From positions 24,890,455 through 24,954,454 of the forward strand of contig OY855903.1 in the NCBI GenBank assembly GCA_963693305.1: a stretch of 64,000 nucleotides of DNA, written 5' to 3'. Shown here one piece after another: positions 43,200 to 54,448 of the stretch (the first letter of the stretch is position 1; the number at the start of each line of letters is the position of its first letter). The translations under genes were made by a program, and so were the position numbers. A model generated the notes under the pieces. It saw only the letters and a program-made list of their open reading frames with translations. It did no database searches and was not told the DNA's origin. The stretch is from Meandrina meandrites. Lineage: Eukaryota; Cnidaria; Anthozoa; Scleractinia; Meandrinidae.

Positions 43200-44010
43200 G
43201 ATGTTTCTTCGAATTCTGGTCGACGATGTGTCCCTGGAGTAAACCCGAGCAAAAGCGGGAGGGCGGCGTTGTTCAAAACAACTAAAATAACAAGCTTCGT
43301 CCCTGAAGGAGAAACGAGCCATAGTTGTAGGTTACCGTTATTGAAAATACTTTGTGTTGGTGACTCAGGTTCTGACGGAGAAGAAAAAATAAGCGTGCAT
43401 GTTCATTGAACATTATCTGAAAGTCAAGTCTTCGTTGACTCCAACAACCCGTGCGAGTTTGTACGGTAGTTATTTAAATGTCAAAGAAACGACACCGGGG
43501 ACTCATTCTCGATTAAGTTACACCTACATATCGTTTTTTTTTTTTTTACACCTACAAATCTTGAAAAAAGCCGAAAATTTAAACAAGGATGCGATTTACT
43601 CTCAATTCAGAATTGCAGCGTTAGTTTTCTGGGAAACACGTAATCCTTCATCGCTGGACGGAGCTATAAAATGGCGAGAAAACATGAGAGAGTTCCTGCC
43701 ATCGATTTCATGTGTACTTGTCACACTGACAGACGATGCAGTTGGGCCGATGCAGAAATTGCTGCAGTGGTTTGGACCTGGGAAGATATTTAAGAGCGAC
43801 GAAGCACTACTGGATCAGTTCTGTAAAGATCGCGGCTTTGTGGATCATTTTGAGATTAAGTCAAGCGATTGGGAATCCGGTGAAAAAAGCGTTTTTGGAC
43901 AAGCTGTGAATTGCCTTCTTGGATACCGGAGGATACTGGTGGCGGAAATGCCTCATGAGACATGTGATGTTGAAAAACCGGAAATAGATTTGGAAGTCTG
44001 CTCGTTCTGA
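43200..44010 (+). pseudogene. Rab32-like family pseudogene (subfamily 3)
   Basis: Inverted-duplicate partner of 53640-54259. The N-terminus (GRRCVPGVNPSKSGRAALF) is unlike other copies; LLKILCVGDSGSDGEEK replaces the P-loop. A four-base insertion (CATG) near 43399 shifts the frame, which resumes in FIEHYLKVKSSLTP; a T-rich insertion near 43530 replaces the switch region. ALVFWETRNPSSLDGAIKW and CVLVTLTDD follow, then the conserved cassette (GPGKIFKSDEALLDQFC...). The tail after the cassette (from GYRRILVAEM) is foreign. Not functional as the ancestral protein. Confidence 0.7.
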
Positions 44011-44612
44011 ACATGCGTAGAAAGTACGCTTAATTCCGGGAAACGTGTTATGATTTCGCGGAAAGTTCTTCTCTTGGACATTTCGACTGTTTATTTGGCG
44101 TCTACTTCTTGCTAAAGGGATTGTGCTTAATCTGCTCAATCTTGAACTGGAAAGGCAATCTTCGTTGTCCGGTTGCTTGCCGATTTAGTGGCGATTTCAT
44201 TGTGAGAAAGGAGGCTAAAGAAGAAGTATGTTTCCATGGACGAAGCGAGGTGAGAAATATTTTCATGTGCATAATTTTAGCCCGCCTGCAAATAACCATA
44301 GATCACTCACATAGTGTTTCTGAAATCAGATCAGGTTTAAGCTAACCACTGATGAAACGGCATGATAACAACTTAGTTCCACAACAGATGGGGGAAAAAT
44401 GCTATAATTTTTGACACGTATACTTTGATCGATAACATGATATAAATGTATGACCATTTATAACATTTGATTCGCATGACACGTTACGGCCAACGCAAAT
44501 AAACACACACAGTACAGGCTATGTTACTCTACGTGTCATGTAAATAAGGCAAAGCTCTAAAGTCACGACGTTGTGAGTTATGTAAACTTATGTAAATTTG
44601 AAGTGGTGACAT
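44011..44612. other. Gene-free stretch before the helicase
   Basis: No recognisable coding domain; short frames at 44109-44345 could be noise or an unrecognised upstream exon of the helicase. TTACCTTTCAG at 44621-44631 is a plausible acceptor site before FTLSEEQQ. Confidence 0.35.
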
Positions 44613-47593
44613 ATGCGGTCGTTACCTTTCAGATCGTTCACCCTCAGTGAAGAGCAACAGGTCATCGTTGATGTAGTTGAGAAAGGCCACAATGTATACT
44701 TCGGAGGAATAGCTGGTTGTGGCAAGACATTTGTGGCTAGGCATGTATTGAATGTGTTGAGTAGAAAAGGCATAGAGTTTGCATGTACCTTGTATGGACA
44801 TATTACTGCAAGAACCATACATTCATTTTCTGGAATTGGGCACTGTTGGGGGACAAATAAACATTTGCTACGAAATGTTCTATCTAATCAAGATTGTGCG
44901 GAGAGGTGGAGGAGCTCAGAGGTGCTACTTGCCCGGGGGGGGGGGGGGGGGGGGCACTCCCATATATGGGCTATATACATGTACCGTATTTTCTCAATTA
45001 GACGCTGGACCCCGATTAAACGCCGGCCTCGAATAAACGCCGGGTAAAAACGGTTGTTTTTTAAATAAACGCCGGGGGCGTTTAATTGAGGTCCCAGCAT
45101 TTATTTGCGGTCGAACGAACAAGTTGATTTTTCCCATATTAAATAGAACTACTGCGACATACTAGTACGATATAGTATTTTGATAATCTCAACTAAACGT
45201 TAATGCGGAACTTAAAACTTTGAACCCATACTTGCTCCTATTTTTTCACTTATGTCCAGGATTGAATGCAGGTATTGTTCAGCAAGTGCTTCATATATGA
45301 CTGTGTTATTGACCATTTTCATACTACTTCATATTTGACGGAATTATGTGTGTTTAGAACATTGGAAACAGTACATTTCATTGCACAAAATGTAAGAAAT
45401 TCTGAGATGGCATTTGGGTATCCAGGTTTTAGCATTTCGAGATTTCGTACAGTTGGCCCCTGTACCAAATGCAATTGATGATGGCAAGTATGCATTTGAA
45501 AGTGCCCTGTGGAATGCTACTTTTCCGCATCAAATCATTTTAGAAGAAAGATTAAAGGCAAAGGACGATCAGGAACTTGTGACCCTTCTTAAAGAGATCT
45601 CAAAAGGTCAGTGCAGTGAACAATCACTAAAACTGATCAAAAGTATGAAAAGACCACTGAATCCTTCAGATTTCCAACTCAGCTATGTTCCTCAAGTCTT
45701 TGCCTTGAATGAAGATGTGGACTTTGCCAACATGTGTAAATTAGACAGTCTGCCTGGGCAAGAAGTCATATTCGAAGTATATGACAGAGGAGAGAAGAGG
45801 GTGCTAAACAAGGTGCTTATTGCGAGTGAAAAGTTAGCCCTCAAAATCGGGGCCAAAGTTATGTTCATTTACAACATTACCACTGAAATTAAGAATGGTG
45901 TTATGGGAAATGTAGTTGCATTTCACAATGGGCCGCCAGTAGTTCTCACTTCATCAGCAACTATTGTTGTTGACCGGGTGACTTGGCCTGTTTATGACAG
46001 GCATGACCTAACTAAGGTGATTGGCACCAGGACACAACTTCCCTTGAAGTTGGCATGGGCGATGACAGTGCATAAGGCCCAGGGTAAAACCCTTGATACT
46101 GTGGAAATTCATTGTGGAAAGGAGTTTGCTCCAGGCCATTTATACATACAGGCCATGTCAAGAGTGAGAAGTAAGGACCTAATGCAGATTGTAGGTTTTA
46201 ATGAAAGAAAGTTAATTCCAGCTCCAAAGGAAGTGCTAACTTTCTTTGAAAGAGTTCAGAATGTTCTGGCAGACACAGGAAAGAAGCGTTACAGCCTGAA
46301 ACCACCCTCATTAAATGAGATTTACCATTCTGTTTGCCAGCCTGCAGATAATGAGTCAGATGATGATAGTGGCGACGGAGATTGTGATGAAATTAATGAA
46401 GTTTGCAAGTGATTATCTTGCATCAACATCACAGGCTGAAGTTGTGGATTTGGATGATCTCCTGTTAATTGTGAGTTCAGCAGAAGGATTCCACAAGGTC
46501 CCTGATGGTTTCAACTACAAAGAGTTTATTGGTTCACTGAAAGCAGGTGATCAAACAAACGGACCAGAACAAAGTCAAAACCTGACACGGAATGTTAATG
46601 ACATTTTCACCTCCTTGATGCAGCCTGATCTCCTTTCAAAAACTAGTATGTTTATAAGTGTGCAGTGGAATCGTTTGTTTGCCCTGATCAGAAAGCAAGT
46701 TTCAGAAAACACTGAGAGAAAGGTGAAACGAAAGGATTTTACCTGTTGCAGACTTGCATCCTGTGTTACTATCAAAGGAATTAGAAAGAGAATTTGGAGA
46801 GTTACTTGGTGTTCCTGTTGCCTTGTTTGATGAACACCACTATCATGCCTTATCAGAATTGATTTTTGCCTTGAACTCCCACATTTTAAAAGTTGTTGTT
46901 GGAGAGAGGTTTTCATCCCCCACCAATCAAGCTAGTGGCATTGCTGTGAAAGATTTGTCAGATGAAGCAAAAGGCAAAGTAAGATGCTGTGGTGGCTGGG
47001 CAATCAGCAAAGTAAGAAATAAATGTAGAGATTACTTCAGAACAAACATGTACTCTTCTGATCCTGAGGTCAAGGCCCGAGCTAAAGAAGCTTATCTGAA
47101 GAAAGAACTGCTTTATGAGTTGATTTTGTCCAGTGTAAATGCGCAGCAAGATTCCAAGTATCAGGACACATTAAATGTGACACTATCATGGAAGTATGAC
47201 AAAGGCAACCTTCTGCATGTCACGGATGACATGTTTGAGTGGACAATGGAACTAGAACAAACCAGAGTTGATTTTCTAAATCAGCAAAGGCTAGCAACAC
47301 ATCAAGAAAATTTGGTTGACAGAGCCCTTTCAACTATACTTTCTAATCAGCAATTACAAAACAAGTGGAGATCACTATTCACATTGTCAAGTGATTCATT
47401 TGCATACAACAGCAGTGAATCATCACAAGTTGACACCTTAATTTTGCAGCTTTACAGCGATGTTGTTACACGTTATGTGAAAATGGCTGTTGGAGAATTC
47501 TTGCGAGATTTTAGGAGAGGCTTTAAATTGCCGAAGACGGAAGCTCACAGGAAGAAAGTGGTTGAAAAAAAGAAAGAAGGATTTAGTTTCTAG
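44613..47593 (+). pseudogene. PIF1-type DNA helicase, interrupted
   Basis: 44613-44930 encodes FTLSEEQQVIVDVV and Walker A GIAGCGKTF (32-40 of the first segment), then HSFSGIG and ERWRSSEVLL, where the Walker B sequence (IDEVSM in relatives) should come next; a poly-G-tipped insertion starts exactly there. 45414-46412 resumes after an AG (GGTATCCAG) with VLAFRDFVQLAPVP (eroded GDFxQLPPV), ALKIGAKVM, NGVMGNV and LPLKLAWAMTVHKAQGKTLD, the SF1B helicase C-terminal lobe, then an acidic tail. A shift near 46400 leads to a segment ending near 46740 and a second shift in a TTTT run leads to a 279-residue mostly helical domain of unknown type (46754-47593). PIF1 helicases unwind DNA 5' to 3'. Walker B is absent, so this copy cannot work as it stands. 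Confidence 0.75.
44932..45410. mobile_element. Insertion in the helicase: poly-G element end plus dispersed repeat
   Basis: CCCGGGG, a 20-G run, then CACTCCCATATATGGGCTATA as at the left end of 20775-22513, followed by the GGGCGTTTA/TCGAATAAACGCC repeat (44985-45115) also met at 625-712. A clear right end or target duplication was not found; part of 45230-45410 may be original intron. Confidence 0.55.
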
Positions 47594-48009
47594 CAAAGTC
47601 ACATTGCAAAAAATCAATGAAGATTCCTCCCCAAATTGTGTAAATTCTCACCATCAGCTAAAATCGATGATCGAGCAGCAAGAGACAATCTTCCAGACTA
47701 CCGTGTACACCAAACATGAAGTGCAGCTGCTATGCAAGGCTTATGTGCTGTCTCTTTCTTCTCGGCACTTCGTGCCTCGTCGGAAAGCTTGGCTTACCTC
47801 GGGCGACGATTTTTTCGGAAAGCGAAGCCCAGTTGACCGTTGTAGAATACGATATCACCAGACGATCTGTAAACATGACGGCACTGGGTCACGTACGCTT
47901 ACAAGATCGCTTAGAATAGAAGGTCGTTTTGCATGGTAGATATCTTGAATTGCGGACAAACTTGACTCCTCTGTGCCCTGTACCTTTATATAAAGTCCTT
48001 GTCATCCAT
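47594..48009. other. Gene-free stretch
   Basis: Short frames only (47490-47939, 47716-47919), none with a recognised domain. May include the helicase 3' UTR. Confidence 0.35.
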
Positions 48010-48336
48010 ATAAGACCATATAAAGCGTTCATATTCAGGTCCTTCCAAGATGTTTAGCTTGTTCAAGAGTGCGTGCTCAGATTCGCAAGATTCGCCTCTA
48101 TGCCATTTTACTTCTTTTGAGTAAGGTTCGTATGCATCAAAATGCTAGAGATAATCAAGTGAAGTGAAGTCTCCTACACAAATCATTTTCACTAAGCAAT
48201 CCTCGTCGCTCGTTTCTTTTTCAGGGGTGACGTTTGTTTTAAATGTCTTTATCTTCACCTCCTATTCTAGAGTATTTTAACGTTTCTCATTGACTTCCTC
48301 CGGCAATTCATACTTTGAGTACGTTGTAGCCTTCGG
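48010..48336 (-). pseudogene. Rab32-like family pseudogene, 5' part
   Basis: Inverted copy of 26691-27010 (start region, TFKTNVTPEKETSDEDCL, P-loop region and YEPYSKEVKWH). Same early stop pattern, so it was already dead before duplication. Flank 48345-48430 matches 26595-26690. Confidence 0.65.
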
Positions 48337-49127
48337 AAAAAGAGGCAATGTTTACTTCCGGCTTTGTCAGACACTCGCAATCTTTGTCCAAGCGGAACTT
48401 AACTATAACTTTCACCTTAACATGTTTTTTATCAGGAATTAAATTGAAGAATTCATTTATGGACATAATATTGTTACAATTAAGATACAGTCAAACCCCT
48501 ATTTAGCGTCGGCCAACCTTTATTAAGTGGCCAGTTGCCATTTCCCGAGGGTGGCCGCTAAGGGGTTCCACTGTATTAAAAAATTACTTTATTCGCGTGG
48601 CGTGATTGACTCCAGTAGTGGCTTCTGTTTACACAAATCTCGTATGGAGTGCTTCCTTTATGGTAGCGCGTTTTATTAAAGTTTTCACTTCTTGTTGTTT
48701 TTTTTTGCAAAATCTCGTCAAGAAGGCAATTCACAGCTTGTCCAGAAACGCTTTTTTCACCGGATACCCAATCACGTGACTTGATCGCAAAATGGTCCAC
48801 AAAGCCGTGATCTTTACAGAACTGATCCAGTGCTTCCTCGCTCTCAAATATCTTTCCAGGTCCAATCCACTGTAGCGGTTCTGGCTTAACTGTATTGTCT
48901 GTGACAAGAACACATGGGATCGGTGGCAGGTACTTTCTAATGTCTTGTATCCATTCTGTAGCTCTTTTTAGTGAAGAAGGATTACGAGTTCCCCAGAAAA
49001 TTATAGCACCAAGACTGCCTTTGTAGTAAACCTTGGTCATGTTTGAAAACCTTTCCTGCTCGGCCAATTCCCAGGATATAAGTCTGATCAAGAGTGGCTC
49101 TTCATCTTCACTTCTTTGCTTTCTTAT

Positions 49128-50660
49128 TTATTGCCCCCGCAGGGGTTTGGCCCAGAGGCCAAAACCCGAGGAGGCATCATTGTAGTCCGCGCGTATATAC
49201 AGTATATATATAGTATACCAGACAAAATCTCGATTTGCCCAAAGTGGGCCCGCAAGTAGTATCGGTAGGTGTGATAAAATGCCCGCAAGTAGTATCGGTA
49301 GGTGTGATAAAATTCCCTGTACGGTGATTGGTCAATGATGACGCAAGATAAACGATGATTGGGTGATGATGACAAATTAAACCAAAGCGTGAGCACGTGC
49401 ACAAATGACAACAAGTCAACAAACGACGCTTGCAAATGTTGATTGCAGTTGGGTTGCTGCAGTTTCCTTCGAGCTTTCTTGATTGCACAAGGTCTAGAAG
49501 CCGAAACTTACGCAATTGATATGATCAAAAACAAGACACAAATCACACTTTACACGAGGGGTTTGAAAGACTCAGGCCACAACCAAGATATAAAGTTAGC
49601 AGCTGCGATAAGTTCAAAAAGAGTTAAAGAAGGAAAGTTTTTACGAAAGATACCGCGAGCATTGAAACTCGCAGAGAAGTGAGAAAGTTTTCACTTGAGA
49701 CACATGTATAACTAGCCAGCTGTCGATCCAGTGCTTTCGGCTCTTAGCTGGAACATCATAACATTAAAAAAAAACTCAAGTGGTAGGAATAAAAGATGAA
49801 AGACTCGATCAGTCTCTGGGCATTTGAGTAAAATTTGCAACTGAGAGTTCTTGAGATAATCAAAACTCACGGCAGGCGTTTACATTGACAGAGGTGAGAA
49901 ATCTTTTGGCATCCGTTTCGAGCTCAGATGTCAAGTTGGTCATTGTTGCTTGAGCTCAAGTGGTAGGAATAAAAGATAAAAGACTCGATCAGTCTTTGGG
50001 CATTTAAGTAAAATTTGTAACTGAGAGTTCTTGAGATAATCAAAACTCACGGCAGGCGTTTACATTGACAGAGGTGAGAAAGCTTTTGGCATCCGTTTCG
50101 AGCTCAGATGTCAAGTTGGCCATTGTTGCTTGAGCTCCCAGCCCTAATATATTGAAACAAAAAATCTGAAAACAGCTGGTATCAGTTGGTAGTTTTAAAA
50201 CGTTTGGCTATTACCAAAGTTTATCTTCGTTGAGATCACTCATTACAGCAAAAAAAAAAAAAGTAAAATGATCTCAGGAATTTGGGGACGCATTCGTGTA
50301 ATAAAATTTACGTGATTATTACATGTAATTTTTCAGAATTTTTGCATAATTTGGCTTTGTTTTAATTAGCTACTTGACCTCAACAATTCATAGTGAAAGT
50401 TTGTTTTAAATGGTACGTCCTCGTCCCATGGTCTTGAAAAAGAGAAGGCCAGAAACAAGTGATGCTTTGTGAGCAGAACACGAGAAAAATTAGTGCTTTC
50501 TTCTGAATTATCGCAAGACTGTTCCAAACAGAAAACTGATTTTCAATCAATTAAGAAAATAGAATAGCCAAAATATCAAGCGAAATAATTGACTGTAGTA
50601 ACGGATACGCTGAGAAAAAAGGATAGCGGGGGCAGCTGTAGTGTTAACTATCCCTAGTTT
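49128..50660. mobile_element. 1.5-kb insertion in Rab-like copy
   Basis: Near-terminal TGCCCCCGC (49132-49140) and GCGGGGGCA (50626-50634) are inverted, though about 26 bases lie outside the right one. Inside: a tandem pair of 32-33 bp CCCGCAAGTAGTATCGG units (about 49249-49315) and a 180-bp tandem duplication (49775-50137). No recognised protein; an 79-codon frame at 49443 is of unknown nature. Confidence 0.5.
49775..50137. repeat. 180-bp tandem duplication
   Basis: Two copies starting CTCAAGTGGTAGGAATAAAA at 49775 and 49955, differing at only a handful of bases; both end TCATTGTTGCTTGAGCTC-like. Confidence 0.9.
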
Positions 50661-50840
50661 TTAAATGAAAATCCACACAAAGTATTGGTTTCAAATATGC
50701 CTTTTCTGGACGGTAGATTTGATAATAATCTTTGATAAACATGCCTTTGGTATGTGGTCCTATCATGCCACCTACACAAATAATTTTAATCAAGCAATCG
50801 GCGTCGCTCGTTTCTTCTTCGGGGGCAACGTTTGTTTTAT

Positions 50841-51067
50841 TAGAGAGGTTAAGCATGACGTTATCGGCAGACGGCAAACGGCAAAGATAGCTTCTGATTT
50901 TGAGTTCTTTTCTTTTGTCCGTAAATAAAGCACACAAAAATGGAATAACGTCTCCTACTATTCATTTCCAATACAAATAATTTCACTCTACTGTACACAC
51001 AACTAAAGAGAGACGGCAAAAGTTCCATTTTTGCCGTTTCCCGTAAACGTCATGCTTAACCTCTCTA
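50841..51067. mobile_element. 227-bp MITE at a deletion junction
   Basis: Perfect ends TAGAGAGGTTAAGCATGACG and CGTCATGCTTAACCTCTCTA with GGCAAACGGCAAA / TTTTTGCCGTTTCCC next inside. It sits exactly where the Rab-like 5' end and promoter should connect to the Crypton trailer; about 1.2 kb present in the sister copy is missing. Relatives: 58317-58546 and the end at about 36716-36815. Confidence 0.8.
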
Positions 51068-51184
51068 GTGATAAATTACATGTACGCGTATAAGAACGCA
51101 AAATACAACAATGCTACTGAAAAATGTACAAACAGGTAAACTAAGCGGACTAAAATGTACAAAAACTTAAGCAAAACACTGAAT

Positions 51185-52922
51185 TACATCGAGGTTTAAT
51201 GATAATGGAAACTCACTGTAATATTACAACCAGATGAAAAAGCTCCGGTATGGAAGCTAGTGAACTGTTTCTTGGCTACTACTGGAAGCAAAATTGTGCG
51301 TTAACACAGGGGAATTTTGTACTTTTGGCACATTAAGCTTACTTTGCTCAACTTCAGTTCCCAAAGGAACAATTTCAGTGCTACCTTGGGCACAGGCAGA
51401 AGTTAAAGTTTGTGATATTTCTCTTGTTTTAGATTCCGTTAGTTGTCGACTGTATTAAAAAGACCTTATGCTACTCTCACTTTTGTGCCCGGACACTCGC
51501 ATAATATGCCGGGCTTTAAAATTGTTGTTATCGAGAATCGATACTGCCGTTGACCTTATGCAATGGTTAGTATACTCTCGAGAGAGTTCACAGTCAACAG
51601 AAATAGTTTTCATAAACGATCCTAGGGTATTCTTACCTAGAGGAGAATTGCAGTACCAAACACTATCAGATTCACTGAAGTTATCGAGAGCCTTGGGCCT
51701 TTGCCACAGCAAGTTCAGCGACGGATGGAGTTTTGATAAATATAGTTCAAATACCCTTACTGGGCATACTTTTGGCTTATCCGCGTTTTCGTACATTCTT
51801 CCGTCCTCTGAAGAGTCAAATCAGGGTCTGGAAGGGGGGGTCTGGATCTCGAGTCACGGGTTAAATTTCTGTACATTCACGAATCACGTAATTTTTTCTT
51901 CAGATTTCACGAATCACGTGGTTAGGTAATGAATTGATCATGTCTATAAATGATTATACAGTTTCTTTGTGGTTGCTGGACAACTGTTGGCAAGAGTTGA
52001 CCCCGTGATTGGAAGGAAACAAAGTATGGTGATCAAACTGATGATTCTTTGCATTTCGTTTGACAATGACGGAGATAAAGTATAAAAGTAATGAAGTTCA
52101 TTGGTATAAAATCGATTGTTTTGATAAGAAGTTCACGGCAGTGACTGGCATCTCATAGTGTTCCACTCCACTCTCTCGGTCCTCCGCTAGCTGGTGGTCC
52201 TCCTCGTTAGAAGAGGAGTCATAGTTAGATGGTTTTGATCACACGAGACTGTTGGTTTGATTTCATCGGTGCAGTTTTCAAGGACTGCGCACTCTGTGGG
52301 AATCCGTTCGCCTTCTGGTAACTCTTCCCGGTACATATTTAATGGAAAGGTTCTTCCTGCATGTTTTGTGATGGTCTGTCTGATTGTCAGCTGCCGCACA
52401 GCCTTTCCATTCCTGGGCCCATTCCCTCATGATACGTTCGCCACATTCAGACATCGTTTTCACAGGTAACTGTTTCGTTTTGACAACGCCCGGCTACATT
52501 ACACAACAGTCACAACAATGACAGAAGACCTGCATGTATTTTGAGCCATCTTGACAGACAATTTACATGTATTCGTGTAGGGTTATTTGATGTTCACGAC
52601 ATTATATCGGTAGAAATCTCGATTCACGGACTACAACTTGAAAGGATCACGCGTCACAGTGAATATATAATTCACGAATCACGGCTGTATTCCATGAGTT
52701 TTCCCGATTCACGCTCTGTTTTTCAGTCAATTACCGGATCACGCGAAACCCTTCCAGACCCTGTCAAATGGGTCATCGTTTTGCCTGTGGCTTTTGTCGA
52801 GTTCATCCATAAGGCAATCTTTGTCGCTAACTGACCTAACTGTGTGTTTTTTAATCTTTTTCTTCCACAAGGCTGGCAATTTCTTGTCGGGACAAATCAG
52901 CAAAGCGTGAAGAAGTCGCCAT
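51185..52922 (-). pseudogene. Crypton tyrosine recombinase (DUF3504), copy C, broken
   Basis: Start MATSSRSADLSRQEI-like at 52922; a large internal deletion joins the leader to MDELDKSHRQNDDPF, and the 942-bp element 51822-52763 interrupts the next codons. From 51796 leftward the frame is open through YENADKPKVCPVRVFEL, SREYTNHCIRSTAVSIL and MRVSGHKSESSIRSF, the only copy here with both HxxR and GHK; the Tyr that follows in copy A is replaced by Phe and a stop by a short insertion. Dead, but it reveals the catalytic region lost from copy B. Confidence 0.75.
51822..52763. mobile_element. 942-bp element with 6-bp target duplication
   Basis: Ends CAGGGTCTGGAAGGG and CCCTTCCAGACCCTG, flanked by TCAAAT (51816-51821, 52764-52769). 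Sister copies A and B have a single TCAAAT here. Interior rich in ATTCACGAATCACG repeats near both ends. Short frames inside carry no known domain. Confidence 0.85.
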
Positions 52923-53639
52923 TGCAAGCCAGTAGATGACTTTGAAAAACGCGAAATGCCAGCATCACACCACCTTCAATCACGCTCTGTTCACGTGCAA
53001 CGGCGGTCGTCGGTCAACACTGAAGGCTAACATGCCAAGTTTAACTGGCGATAAATAAATTTTATGCCGACAAAAATTTGGTCAAACTTAACTTTTTGGG
53101 GGTTTGTAAAACCAGTTGAAACTGAACGTTTCACAGATCGTTCGTATAAACCGTTTGCAACCGGAAGCCATCAAACTAATCAAAAACTTGTCAAAAAGAT
53201 GTCAAAAACTTAGTCGGGTGGCTACGTTTCAGCGCGTTTGACTGTAAGGCAATTTCTTGGCCCGGGACGCTTCTTGGTAGCTTAGTGTAAAAATATCAGT
53301 TAGTGTTTTGGCATCGGTACCTTTTAGGCGTAGAACTCACACAGGCCCGTAGACTGAGGTAGTTCGGAGGGTTTGGACTTTCTTTTAAAATTCCGATCAG
53401 GCTCGTCCATCTGTTTTAACATATGAAGTCCTATGACGTGTTTCTCAAATTTGAGGGCACTTGGGTGTGGATAAATGGTATTGCATTAGAGAAGGGGTGA
53501 CTAGATCACAATCGAACTGTTCCAGTCACGCTATCTCGCTTCAAGCATCTGTGTATCAGCACCACAGCCAGCTTGTCCTTGTCGAAAATTAATCATGTTA
53601 CCCATTTACATACGATTCTTTTCTACGAGATTCGTTTTA

Positions 53640-54259
53640 GAAAAATTCGCCAAGAAGGCAATTCACAGCCTGTCCAAAAGCGCTTTTTTTCACCGGATTC
53701 CCAATCGCGTGACTTAATCTCAAAATGATCCACAAAGCCCGTGATCTTTACAGGACTGATCCAGTAGTGCTTCCTCGCTCTTAAATATATTTCTAGGTCC
53801 AAACCACTGCAGGAATCTCTGCGTCGGCCCAACTGCATTGTCTGTCAGTGTGACAAGTGCACATGGAATCGATGGAAGGAACTCTCTCATGTTTTCTCGC
53901 CATTTTATAGCCCCGTCCAGCGATGAAGGATTACGTGTTTCCCAGAAAACTAACGCTGCAATTTTGTCGTTTCTTTGACATATATAATAACGACCGTACG
54001 AACTCGCACGGGTTGTTGGAGTCAACGAAGACTTGACTTTGAGATAATGTTCAATGAACACGCTTATTTTTTCTTCTCCGTCAGAGCTTGAGTCACCAAC
54101 ATAAAGTATTTTCAATAACGGTAACCTACAACTATGGCTCGTTTCTCCTTCAGGGACTAAGCTTGTTATTTTAGTTGTTTCGAACAACGCCGCCCTACCG
54201 CTTTTGCTCGGGTTTACTCCAGGGACACATCGTCGACCAGAACTGATTCGAGGAAACAT
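53640..54259 (-). pseudogene. Rab32-like family pseudogene (subfamily 3)
   Basis: Partner of 43200-44010. Open from MFPRISSGRRC at 54259 through LLKILYVGDSSSDGEEKISVFIEHY, a shortened switch region (about 30 residues missing relative to full-length copies), ALVFWETRNPSSL and GPRNIFKSEEALLDQ; one extra C near 53740 shifts the frame in the last cassette, which continues in another frame to about 53640. The partner keeps this base and is instead broken near the start. Confidence 0.7.
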
Positions 54260-54448
54260 CCGTCCTCATGGGATAGAATACTTTCAAGACCTCAACAAAG
54301 TTTTAGCTCGAGTTTTATTTAGGAGATAAAATAGTTAATTGATTACATCATTTGAATTGTTACAAATCAGATTATGAAATATCTCCGAATTGCCCAGTTT
54401 ACGTGAATCTTATAATTTACACAAATGTCATACGATCGGGTTAAAGCA

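Larger units (their letters stand above)
48576..50853 (-). pseudogene. Rab32-like family gene split by a 1.5-kb insertion
   Basis: The 5' part (50650-50853: TNVAPEEETSDADCLIK, GGMIGPHTKGMFIKDYYQIY, CVDFHLK) and the 3' part (48660-49127: RLISWELAEQERFSN to the C-terminal cassette) are the two halves of a copy closest to 25728-26408. 49128-50660 is inserted between HFHL and KQRS. The first about 20 codons are removed at the MITE 50841-51067, and an indel in a T run at the 3' end shifts the tail. Mirror of the 25.7-26.5 kb region, including its 3' flank. Confidence 0.75.
51068..53250 (-). mobile_element. Crypton-type element, copy C, rearranged
   Basis: Trailer from 51068 and frame on the minus strand as in copy A. 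At the right end, 53110-53240 (GTGAAACGTTCAG region) and 53250-53460 (CGGGACGCTTCTTGGTAGCTTA) lie in the opposite orientation to their positions in copy A, showing an internal rearrangement. Confidence 0.6.

Noticed and set aside
44613..47593. Intact helicase gene with introns
   Set aside because: No Walker B sequence exists between the two parts, a repeat begins at that exact position, and two further frameshifts lack convincing splice sites.
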